Shown in pieces: positions 1 to 6,335 of a DNA stretch of 15,500 nt; position 1 is the stretch's first letter, and each line of letters opens with the position of its first letter. Location of the stretch: assembly GCA_001595885.1 (NCBI GenBank), contig LSSH01000072.1, positions 1 through 15,500 on the forward strand. The letters are read 5' to 3'. The DNA is from Candidatus Proteinoplasmatales archaeon SG8-5. GTDB taxonomy: Archaea; Thermoplasmatota; Thermoplasmata; SG8-5. The translations under genes and the position numbers were made by a program. The notes beneath the pieces are model-generated. The model did no database searches. It was not told the DNA's origin and was given only the letters and a program-made list of their open reading frames with translations.

Positions 1-1914
1 ACCGATCTGGGCCATGAGCGTGATCAAGGCAATCTGCCTCATGTACGTGGACTTTCCAGCCATGTTTGGTCCGGTAAGGATCACCACCCGGTTCCGCTTC
101 ATGTCGAGTTTCGTGTCGTTCGGTATGAACCTCTCTGCGAGGAGGCTCTCGACGACCGGGTGCCGACCGTCGACGATGTTGATGTTACTGGAGTCGTTGA
201 CCTTGGGGCGATGATAGTCGTTCAGTGATGCGACCTCAGCCAATGTGACCAATGTGTCAAGGTTACCCAGTGCCGAGGCCGTGCCTTGGAGTATCGCGGC
301 CTTTTCAGCAACCTTTTCCCTTACATCGCCGAACAGCTCGTACTCCAGCGCGGTGCCGCGCTCGGTCGCCGTCAATATCTGGCTCTCCTTTTCCTTCAGG
401 TCAGGGGTGATGAACCTCTCCGCGTTGGCCACGGTCTGTTTCTTGATGTATTCCTCGGGAACCCTGTCGAGATACGACTTGCTGACCTCGATGAAGTAAC
501 CGAACACCTTGTTGTACTTGATCTTCAACGTCTTGATGCCGGTGCGTTGTTTCTCCGCTTCCTCAAGCGTGGTCATCCACTTGCTGCCGCTGACAGCCAT
601 CTCCCTCAGCTCGTCCAGGTCCTTGTTATACCCCTCTCTGATGATGCCCCCCTCGCGAAGGCCCAGGGGAGGCTCCTCGACGATGGACTCGCTTATCATC
701 ATGGCCAGCTCCTCGCAGGGATCGATGCCTGTCTCGATTTCGGACAGCAGGTCGGGCAGCTTGGTCTTCAATGTTCTCAGGATATGGGGAACGACGGCCA
801 AAGTTGTCTTGATGGCCACCAGGTCACGGGCGTTCGCGCTTCCGTGGACGCTTCTCGCCACCAGCCTCTCAAGGTCCCGCACTTCGTCAAGATATTCGCG
901 GACCTCGGCCCTCAGTGTCCTGTCGTTGAACAACCACTCGACCGAATCCAGCCGCCTGTTGATCTCCCCGATGTCCATCAGCGGCTTTGATATCCAGGCT
1001 CTCAGGGTCCGCGTTCCCATAGGTGTCCTTGTCTTATCCATGAGCTCGAACAGCGTGCCGGTCCTGCCGCCGTCCCTGATGTTGCCGAACAGCTCCAGGT
1101 TCCTTAGGGTCACGGAGTCGAGCATCATGAAATCACTGATCTCGTAGGCCCTTATCCCTTTGATCTGCCCGACGCTGCCCTTCTGCATCTCGTTCAGGTA
1201 TGCCAGGGTCGCACCTGCTGCACTCAGCGCCAAGGGCATCCCGTCGAGTTCGTGCTCCCCGACGTGCTCTGTGATAATCTCGGCCGCGGTCTCCTGTGAA
1301 AACGCGCCGGCATCCAATTCAGTAATAGTGCAGGCCAGGTCGCCCTCGACAATTTCCTCGAACCCTCGACAGCCGATATCCGGGTCGACCAGGCATTCCG
1401 CTGGGTAGTATCTGACCAATTCGCTCTTCAGCTTCTTGGCGGCATCCCGACCCGCGACCTCGGTCACAGTGAATTCCCCAGTCGAGACGTCGACTATGGC
1501 GAGGCCGTAACCCTTACCTTTGGATATCGTTACCAGGTAATTGTTATCGCGGCCCTGCAGCATTGAATCCTCGAGGACAGTGCCCGGGGAGACCACCCTG
1601 ACCACATCCCTCTTGACGACGCCCTTCGCCTTCTTCGGGTCCTCCACCTGCTCGCAGATCGCGACCTTGTGACCCGCCCTGACCATCTTGTGAAGGTACG
1701 AGTCAAGCGCGTGATAAGGGATACCCGCGAGGGGAATCCTTCCACCTTTCCCGTGCCCCCTTGAAGTGAGGGTGATGTTCAACACCTTGGAGGTAAGGAT
1801 GGCGTCGTCCCCGAAGGTCTCGTAGAAATCGCCCATCCTGAAGAAAAGTATTGTGCCTGGATACTCTGATTTGATGGAGTTGTACTGCTTCATCATCGGA
1901 GTAAGGTCGGTCAT
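1..1914 (-). CDS. mutS: DNA mismatch repair protein MutS (3' end beyond window)
   Basis: This gene encodes the mismatch-recognition ATPase of MutSL repair. I translated the minus strand from the ATG at 1914-1912; the frame stays open for 638 codons to the window edge, so about 200-plus C-terminal residues (Walker B, dimer interface) are missing. The start begins MTDLTPMMKQY. Residues about 25-37 carry the domain I motif FFRMGDFYETFGDD, whose F-x-E (FYE) is the mismatch-wedging motif of bacterial MutS1. A core/lever segment reads KVFGYFIEVSKSYL. Walker A is GPNMAGKST at residues 615-623, about where E. coli MutS has it, so the length is canonical. An SD-like GGGAGGA (1919-1925) lies just upstream of the start. 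The intact FYE and full N-terminus argue for true MutS1 rather than MutS2 or the truncated archaeal MutS paralogs. MutS1 is patchy in archaea and is generally thought to be acquired from bacteria; base composition here does not stand out from its neighbours. No mutL is visible in the window. Confidence 0.97.
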   Translation of the reverse strand, partial: MTDLTPMMKQYNSIKSEYPGTILFFRMGDFYETFGDDAILTSKVLNITLTSRGHGKGGRIPLAGIPYHALDSYLHKMVRAGHKVAICEQVEDPKKAKGVVKRDVVRVVSPGTVLEDSMLQGRDNNYLVTISKGKGYGLAIVDVSTGEFTVTEVAGRDAAKKLKSELVRYYPAECLVDPDIGCRGFEEIVEGDLACTITELDAGAFSQETAAEIITEHVGEHELDGMPLALSAAGATLAYLNEMQKGSVGQIKGIRAYEISDFMMLDSVTLRNLELFGNIRDGGRTGTLFELMDKTRTPMGTRTLRAWISKPLMDIGEINRRLDSVEWLFNDRTLRAEVREYLDEVRDLERLVARSVHGSANARDLVAIKTTLAVVPHILRTLKTKLPDLLSEIETGIDPCEELAMMISESIVEEPPLGLREGGIIREGYNKDLDELREMAVSGSKWMTTLEEAEKQRTGIKTLKIKYNKVFGYFIEVSKSYLDRVPEEYIKKQTVANAERFITPDLKEKESQILTATERGTALEYELFGDVREKVAEKAAILQGTASALGNLDTLVTLAEVASLNDYHRPKVNDSSNINIVDGRHPVVESLLAERFIPNDTKLDMKRNRVVILTGPNMAGKSTYMRQIALITLMAQIG

Positions 1915-1946
1915 CTCGTCCTCCCACTTCCAGTGTATTGAACCGG

Positions 1947-1955
1947 AATATTAAA
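1947..1955 (-). promoter_or_regulatory. Possible TATA box for mutS
   Basis: On the minus strand this reads TTTAATATT, an AT-rich TATA-like element about 33 bases before the mutS ATG. Transcription starting about 25 bases downstream would place the SD GGGAGGA near the 5' end of a very short leader. It shares an 89-base divergent intergenic region with the promoter of the rightward gene at 2004. No convincing BRE was identified, so this is a weak call. Confidence 0.35.
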
Positions 1956-1972
1956 CGTTTTAGTCACGAAGG

Positions 1973-1979
1973 TTTATAA
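1973..1979 (+). promoter_or_regulatory. TATA box for the secreted membrane protein gene at 2004
   Basis: TTTATAA ends 25 bases before the ATG at 2004, preceded by a purine-rich CGAAGG stretch that could serve as a BRE. This spacing puts the transcription start at or within a few bases of the ATG, and no SD lies in the gap, so the transcript is probably leaderless. Confidence 0.6.
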
Positions 1980-2003
1980 CAGTGACCCACTTCTACTGGA
2001 TCG

Positions 2004-2813
2004 ATGAGGTCCGTTAAGCTAGTCTTCCTCTTCATGATCACTCTCTCTCTGGCCGCCCTCACAAGCGGCCAGTCCATAGACGAGCCCAGGTTCGTGAACA
2101 GCCTCCTGGGCGACTTTGAGACGCCGGTCCTCACACCCGGCGACAGCGGTACGTTCGCCCTGACGATCAATAACCCGGACCCGGTCAACCTGACACAGGA
2201 CATGCGGAATGTAAGGCTAAACATCTCGATTTATCAATATGCAACCTTGGAGGAATCGTTTATGATCTGGGAGATAGACGAACCTCCGCTCATCCTGGAA
2301 TCGAACGATATAGAATATCTGGTGGAGACGCCGGACATTTCTCCCGGAGGTAAGGTCCCAGTGTCCTTCACCATCTCGGTCGGCACTGACACTCCGCACG
2401 GCTCCCCCTTCTCGCAGAGCACGTATTTCGTGCGATTCTGGCTGGAGTTCGGGTACGGCGGATCGAACTACACATTTGCTTCAAAGGGCTTTATCACAGA
2501 TGACCAATGGTCGCATCTCACCGGCTCCGGTAGCGGTGCGGGTTCGGTCAACCAGACATACCTCGCTGAACTCGGTCTCGACGGCATATTGCCGGATTCC
2601 GGATTTGCGGCAAAACCGTATGCCGACCGGCCATTGCCCTTATGGCCGTTCTATTTACTGGTCGCCATGACTGTTGGCATAGGTCTCCTTGCGGTCTTCA
2701 ATTTCACTCTTGACAATCCAGGGAGGTTCCCAAGATTGGAAAGGCCCCTGCTCAGGGTCAACGGACAGCTCATCAAGCTACGAAGGACGATCTTCGGCCG
2801 GAAACGCTCTTGA
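2004..2813 (+). CDS. Secreted single-pass membrane protein, unknown function
   Basis: The 269-residue protein has a Sec-type signal peptide: basic start MRSVK, hydrophobic core to about residue 20, then SGQS. The extracellular part (about 25-210) looks all-beta. Its first half (PVLTPGDSGTFALTINNP and DISPGGKVPVSFTISVG) resembles the CARDB/NEW3-type beta-sandwiches found in archaeal surface proteins. Several N-x-T/S sequons (NLT, NIS, NYT, NQT) could be N-glycosylated. A transmembrane helix spans about 213-235 (LPLWPFYLLVAMTVGIGLLA), followed by a basic cytoplasmic tail ending GRKRS, so the topology is N-out/C-in. The start is favoured by the signal peptide and by the TATA box 25 bases upstream. 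I do not recognise a named family. The gene is divergent from mutS and upstream of the MgtC-like gene, which has its own promoter, so no functional link is implied. Confidence 0.85.
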   Translation: MRSVKLVFLFMITLSLAALTSGQSIDEPRFVNSLLGDFETPVLTPGDSGTFALTINNPDPVNLTQDMRNVRLNISIYQYATLEESFMIWEIDEPPLILESNDIEYLVETPDISPGGKVPVSFTISVGTDTPHGSPFSQSTYFVRFWLEFGYGGSNYTFASKGFITDDQWSHLTGSGSGAGSVNQTYLAELGLDGILPDSGFAAKPYADRPLPLWPFYLLVAMTVGIGLLAVFNFTLDNPGRFPRLERPLLRVNGQLIKLRRTIFGRKRS

Positions 2814-2821
2814 CCCCAACA

Positions 2822-2829
2822 TTTATATA
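2822..2829 (+). promoter_or_regulatory. TATA box for the MgtC-like gene
   Basis: TTTATATA begins 9 bases after the preceding stop codon and ends 33 bases before the proposed GTG start at 2863. A start site about 25 bases downstream (around 2850-2855) would leave a leader of roughly 10 bases carrying AGAGG (2851-2855), 7 bases before the GTG. This is the main reason for placing the gene start at 2863 rather than at the in-frame upstream ATG, which lies inside the previous gene. Confidence 0.6.
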
Positions 2830-2862
2830 TTCAATATTCTATTTTTTACCAGAGGTTTGGAA

Positions 2863-3522
2863 GTGCTAGAGGACCTGTTCCTGTTCGATTACCTGCCCAA
2901 GATTCTGCTGGCAATTTTCTGCGGAAGCCTGATAGGTCTGGAGAGGGAATTAAAGGAGAAACCCGCGGGTATGAGAACCTACATGCTCATCTGCACGGGT
3001 GCCACCCTGTTCACCATCGTTGGTCTCCATTTCACCGAGCAGTGGGAAGGTGAGGCGGACCCCCTCAGGGTCGCCGCTCAGATCGTTACGGGCGTTGGAT
3101 TCCTTGGCGCGGGGACCATCATCTTCGCCAGGGGATACATCAAGGGATTGACGTCGGCCGCGGCCATATGGATGTCCGCTGCGGTGGGCATGGCGATCGG
3201 TATCGGATTGCTCGTCCTGTCGGTGGTCATCACGCTGGTAATAATCCTGGCCCTCATGCTGCTGGGCAAGGTGGAGTTCAGTCTCGGGCTCAAGGGGAGG
3301 AAGACCTACACGTTCTCGATCGAGCTCCACCCGGACTCACTGGCCTCGGTCCAGGAAATAATTAAAAAGGCCGGAACCCGCTGCCAGATCGAGGAGATCA
3401 GCGGTGTTGAGGACAACAGGGTCAGGGTCAACCTGCATTGTGAGCTCACCAGGAATGAAAAGGCAAGGCTCAACAGGGCCCTCTCGAAACTCCCTGGAGA
3501 CTTCAAAATAAGGATCGAATGA
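2863..3522 (+). CDS. MgtC/SapB-family membrane protein with C-terminal ACT-like domain
   Basis: The product is 219 residues when read from GTG 2863; TTG 2857 is an in-frame alternative. The hydrophobic N-terminal domain (about 1-135) carries MgtC/SapB hallmarks: GSLIGLERELKEKPAGMRTY at 21-40, GVGFLGAGTI at 77-86 and GLTSAAAIWMSAAVGM at 95-110, with about four or five membrane segments. A soluble domain (about 147-219) follows, starting YTFSIEL, with the alternating beta/alpha look of the ACT-like C-terminus of many MgtC proteins. MgtC of intracellular bacterial pathogens aids survival at low magnesium and modulates the F-type ATP synthase; archaeal members are uncharacterised and a similar role is only inference. 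The 49-base gap from the previous gene contains its own TATA box. The gene converges on the V4R-like gene through a shared terminator. Confidence 0.92.
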   Translation: MLEDLFLFDYLPKILLAIFCGSLIGLERELKEKPAGMRTYMLICTGATLFTIVGLHFTEQWEGEADPLRVAAQIVTGVGFLGAGTIIFARGYIKGLTSAAAIWMSAAVGMAIGIGLLVLSVVITLVIILALMLLGKVEFSLGLKGRKTYTFSIELHPDSLASVQEIIKKAGTRCQIEEISGVEDNRVRVNLHCELTRNEKARLNRALSKLPGDFKIRIE

Positions 3523-3560
3523 AGTGGGTACTATTAATATATTGTTCTATTTAAATAAAT

Positions 3561-3588
3561 TCAACTAAAAATAATCATTTTTGGTTGA
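3561..3588. terminator. Bidirectional terminator-like inverted repeat between convergent genes
   Basis: TCAACTAAAAAT (3561-3572) pairs with ATTTTTGGTTGA (3577-3588) around a 4-base AATC loop: 11 Watson-Crick pairs plus one G-U in the plus-strand RNA. The arms carry an A run and a T run on both strands, as expected for termination from either side. It sits between the stop of the MgtC-like gene (3522) and the stop of the opposing gene (3594), in an AT-rich stretch. Confidence 0.65.
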
Positions 3589-3593
3589 CATAC

Positions 3594-4118
3594 TCAACCC
3601 GAATATTCTATCTCGTACTCACAGAAGTCAGCACCATCTAGCTGGCAGGTGTTTTTCGTAACCGTTCCCGTGGTCTTCGTCAGGTCGAGGACACCCTCGC
3701 ACACGCCGTGCCACGAAAGGCACGATTCCTCGATAGTGTTCACATCGTACAAACGGATGACGATGACGTTCCTGTCCTCGGTCTCGACCTCGACCCGGCC
3801 GAAGGTATATACTTCGCTGTAATTGTCCGGGAACTTCTTGGCGATGATCTTGGGGTTTGCAAACCGGACTATCCACGCGAGCAGACCGAGATTCTTGACA
3901 ACGAACCTCCCCAGGTCCCTGGCATAGTCCTTGCCCTTCTCGTCAGTGATCCATTTGAGGATCAGTTCCCTCACTTCGTTGTCGTAATATTCTCCGGGCT
4001 TGATGGCTGTATGATACTCGATGTCCTCCAAGCACTTCTGGAAGGCAAGGTTGCCCCATTTCAGGCGGATGAAATCCATGTATGCCAGCAAAACGCTCCC
4101 GCGTATCTTCTGTTCCAT
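3594..4118 (-). CDS. Small protein with C-terminal V4R-like domain
   Basis: The 174-residue soluble protein has no signal peptide or membrane segment. The N-terminal half is helical (EQKIRGSVLLAYMDFIRLKWG, broken by the GS) and resembles the helical bundles of the TIGR02265/heme-NO-binding-like group. The second half is beta-rich (VYTFGRVEVETEDRNVIVIR). It ends in a conserved-looking cysteine region: GVCEGVLDLT at 138-147 and C158 and C166 in TCQLDGADFCEYEI. The C-x7-C-x-(Y/F)-x-I pattern is typical of V4R (4-vinyl reductase) domains, which bind small hydrophobic ligands or metals and often act as sensors. The family assignment is by eye and tentative; ligand and role are unknown. The gene starts 56 bases after the SHMT-like stop on the same strand. 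It may be co-transcribed or use a weak TATA-like stretch (about 4156-4170). A G-rich SD-like GGGGTGAGGT (4132-4141) lies rather far, 13 bases, from the ATG. Confidence 0.8.
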   Translation of the reverse strand: MEQKIRGSVLLAYMDFIRLKWGNLAFQKCLEDIEYHTAIKPGEYYDNEVRELILKWITDEKGKDYARDLGRFVVKNLGLLAWIVRFANPKIIAKKFPDNYSEVYTFGRVEVETEDRNVIVIRLYDVNTIEESCLSWHGVCEGVLDLTKTTGTVTKNTCQLDGADFCEYEIEYSG

Positions 4119-4174
4119 TGGACCACGTTAGACCTCACCCCGATTGTATGAAGCCTTAAGTAATTTTGTCCGAA

Positions 4175-5308
4175 TCACCGCAATGCAAGGGCCCGAACCC
4201 GGGATTTGATACCTTCGTCTACACCTTTGGTATAAACTTCGTGGATAAATCCAGCTATCATCGTGAAATCGTCTGAGGTGTAACCTCGATGGGTGGCCTC
4301 GGCAATTCCTATCCTGCCTGCCGTATCGATGAATATCCCGACCTGTTCAAGCTGATGACAGAGCTCCAATGCTCGGTCATTGTCCAAGTCCAGCAAAATC
4401 TGGTGTGATTGTGTGTAACCCCTCTCCCCGAACCTGACGGGCACCCCCATGTCATCCAGGGATTTGGCTAGGAACTTTGAATTTTTCACGATGTTACTGC
4501 CGTACTCCATATCCTCGAGCATCTCCTCGATGGCCACTCCCAATGCGGCAATCCTGTTCACGTGGGGGTTGTCCACAAGCCCAATGCCGTCGACAAGGTC
4601 GATGTCAAAGAAACGCCTCATCCCCTCGGCATGCTCATCCGAATTGGTGAGTATTATTCCGCCCTGCGGCCCGTACATTGTCTTGTGGGTGCTTCCGAAG
4701 AGGACCTCGGCCCCCTCGCCCAGCGGGTCCTGGAACATCCCGCCAGCCACCAAACCTAGTATGTGTGCGCCGTCAAAGACGCACCGACCACCGTAATTTC
4801 CGACGACGGAAGCGATCTCGTCGACCGGATGCGGGAACAATATGAAAGAAGAACCCAATATCACCAGGCTTGGCCTCTCCGTTTCCAAAACGGCTATGCT
4901 CTTCTCGACGTCAATATCATAAGTGGTAGGGTCAGCCTGGAGATCGATTCTTCGCCTGCCGAACTTGCCGAGTCCCAGCGGGTACCCACCGACGTCGAAG
5001 GGCAGCATCGCAACCTTGTCGCCGTCGGATGTGAAAGTGAAAAGGACCGTTAGGTCACATATGTTGCCGGAAAGGGGATTGACGATGGCATGCTTCACGC
5101 CGAAGAGCCTTCTTGCCAATTCCTCTGTCCTCTCGATGATATCGACCGCTATCTGCGAACCGCCGTACCACTTCGTATGGTATCTTCCGCCGAGGTCACT
5201 GGACAATGCCCTTTTGACACCCGGTGAAAGTATGTTCTCCGAGGCTATCAGGTTGATACCCTCGCTCCTGACCTTTTCGTACCTGTCTATATAATCTATC
5301 ATTCTCAT
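4175..5308 (-). CDS. Divergent serine hydroxymethyltransferase-family PLP enzyme
   Basis: The protein has 377 residues, shorter than the roughly 410-430 of standard GlyA. Fold-type I PLP features are clear: LIASEN at 20-25, D179 in FDGAH (pyridine nitrogen), H182, and the Schiff-base lysine K209 in FGSTHKTMYGPQGG. R341 in THRGY matches the carboxylate-binding arginine of SHMT. However, the EGYPGKRYYGG loop of true SHMT is shortened to YHTKWYGG (43-50), so the catalytic Tyr/Glu pair that serves folate-dependent transfer is missing. The HGGHLTHG segment is replaced by DVGGYPLG (105-112). It therefore probably binds an amino acid, but a standard serine-to-glycine reaction is doubtful; aldolase, racemase or other chemistry is possible. 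Start: ATG 5308 overlaps the upstream TGA (ATGA) with no good SD, implying translational coupling. An in-frame ATG further upstream lies inside the dehydrogenase and a second ATG at 5302 is also possible. Confidence 0.88.
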   Translation of the reverse strand: MRMIDYIDRYEKVRSEGINLIASENILSPGVKRALSSDLGGRYHTKWYGGSQIAVDIIERTEELARRLFGVKHAIVNPLSGNICDLTVLFTFTSDGDKVAMLPFDVGGYPLGLGKFGRRRIDLQADPTTYDIDVEKSIAVLETERPSLVILGSSFILFPHPVDEIASVVGNYGGRCVFDGAHILGLVAGGMFQDPLGEGAEVLFGSTHKTMYGPQGGIILTNSDEHAEGMRRFFDIDLVDGIGLVDNPHVNRIAALGVAIEEMLEDMEYGSNIVKNSKFLAKSLDDMGVPVRFGERGYTQSHQILLDLDNDRALELCHQLEQVGIFIDTAGRIGIAEATHRGYTSDDFTMIAGFIHEVYTKGVDEGIKSRVRALALR

Positions 5309-6327
5309 CTGACCGCCGCCATCTTTTCTATCTCGTTCTTGACGTGCCACGTGAACTCCTCGGTCCCGCAGCGCCCGCCGATGTCCTTCGTCCACCTGTT
5401 CTTATCTGAATAAACCAGGTTAATGGCATCATGTATCATCTGGGCCCTATCAAGGAAGCCAAGATGGTCCAGCATCATCGCCGCCGAAAGGATGGATCCC
5501 GTGGGATTGGCGATGTCCATGTTGGCAATGTCGGGAGCCGAGCCGTGGATGGGCTCGAAGAGGGCATGCTCGTCCCCTATGTTCGCCGAGGGGGCAAAGC
5601 CCAGACCGCCGGTCAATCCCGCAGCTTCATCAGATAGGATGTCTCCGTAAAGGTTCAGGGTGACGATCACATCGAACCTCTCCGGTTCCTTGGCCAGGTA
5701 CATGGCGGTGGCGTCAACAAGGTAATCGTCGCTTTTTATCTTTTCGTAGAAAGCGTAATTCACCGCACTGCCGTAGAAGAGCTTCCGGAACATCTCGTCC
5801 GAGGTCCTGAGAACGTTCGCCTTGTGTATGCAGCTGACCTTCTTCCTCTTCCTGGCTATCGTGTACTTGAATGCGAATTCGACGATGCGCTTGCATCCGT
5901 CCTCCGAGAGGGTCCTTTCGGTGACTATCTTGCCGTCGTCAAGCTCTCTCTCGACCGCACCGTACAGTCCTTCTGTGTTCTCACGCACGATAATGACATC
6001 AAGGGGCGATAGGCAAAACTCCGGGTTAAGGCACCTTGCCGGTCGGACGTTGGCATATAGATCGAGGTTCCACCTCATCAGCAACAGCGGAGAAACATAG
6101 TTCGGGTCCCTTGGGGTCGTCAGTGATCCGAACAGGATAGCATCGGCCTCGCTTGCCATTTCCAGGGCCCCGTCCGTCAGGTATGCACCCGACCTCTCGT
6201 AAGATTCAAGACCTACCTGGGTCTTTTCTATGGAAAGTGGAACATCCAGACATTCCAGGATAGTGAGGGCGGAGTCTGTGACCTCGGGACCGACCCCGTC
6301 TCCGGGTATAACGCAGATTTTATGCAT
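5305..6327 (-). CDS. NAD-dependent isocitrate/isopropylmalate/homoisocitrate dehydrogenase family
   Basis: This 340-residue enzyme oxidatively decarboxylates a 2-hydroxy-3-carboxy acid. The start IPGDGVGPEV (7-16) is the family signature. Substrate-binding arginines are R85, R95 and R115. Catalytic residues are Y122 (ENTEGLYGA), K169 (HKANVLRTSD), D205 (DATAMYL) and the pair D229/D233 (NLYGDILSDEAAGL). D266 in HGSAPDIA, where NADP enzymes have Lys-Tyr, points to NAD. The specificity loop NYVSPLLLMRWNLDLYANVR (77-95 and on) lacks a clear diagnostic for isocitrate, isopropylmalate or homoisocitrate, so I give no symbol; icd, leuB or aksF-like are all possible. The size fits IPMDH/HICDH and short NAD-IDH. 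It starts 8 bases after the coiled-coil gene stop, with AGGGT overlapping that stop as a weak SD. Its TGA overlaps the next gene's ATG. No leuA, leuC or leuD-type partner is in the window. Confidence 0.93.
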   Translation of the reverse strand: MHKICVIPGDGVGPEVTDSALTILECLDVPLSIEKTQVGLESYERSGAYLTDGALEMASEADAILFGSLTTPRDPNYVSPLLLMRWNLDLYANVRPARCLNPEFCLSPLDVIIVRENTEGLYGAVERELDDGKIVTERTLSEDGCKRIVEFAFKYTIARKRKKVSCIHKANVLRTSDEMFRKLFYGSAVNYAFYEKIKSDDYLVDATAMYLAKEPERFDVIVTLNLYGDILSDEAAGLTGGLGFAPSANIGDEHALFEPIHGSAPDIANMDIANPTGSILSAAMMLDHLGFLDRAQMIHDAINLVYSDKNRWTKDIGGRCGTEEFTWHVKNEIEKMAAVR

Positions 6328-6335
6328 GTCATACC

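Noticed and set aside
286..1147. Long plus-strand open frames (up to 234 codons) across the left end
   Set aside because: They are antisense to mutS, whose minus-strand translation shows clear conserved motifs; the plus-strand peptides look like nothing coherent.
2689..2862. Upstream extension of the MgtC-like gene to an in-frame ATG at 2689
   Set aside because: It overlaps the end of the previous gene by 125 bases and passes through the TATA box; the SD and family N-terminus support GTG 2863.
5309..5395. Upstream extension of the SHMT-like gene to an ATG at 5395
   Set aside because: The added 29 residues lie inside the dehydrogenase coding region and look non-homologous; ATG 5308 in the ATGA overlap fits the family N-terminus.
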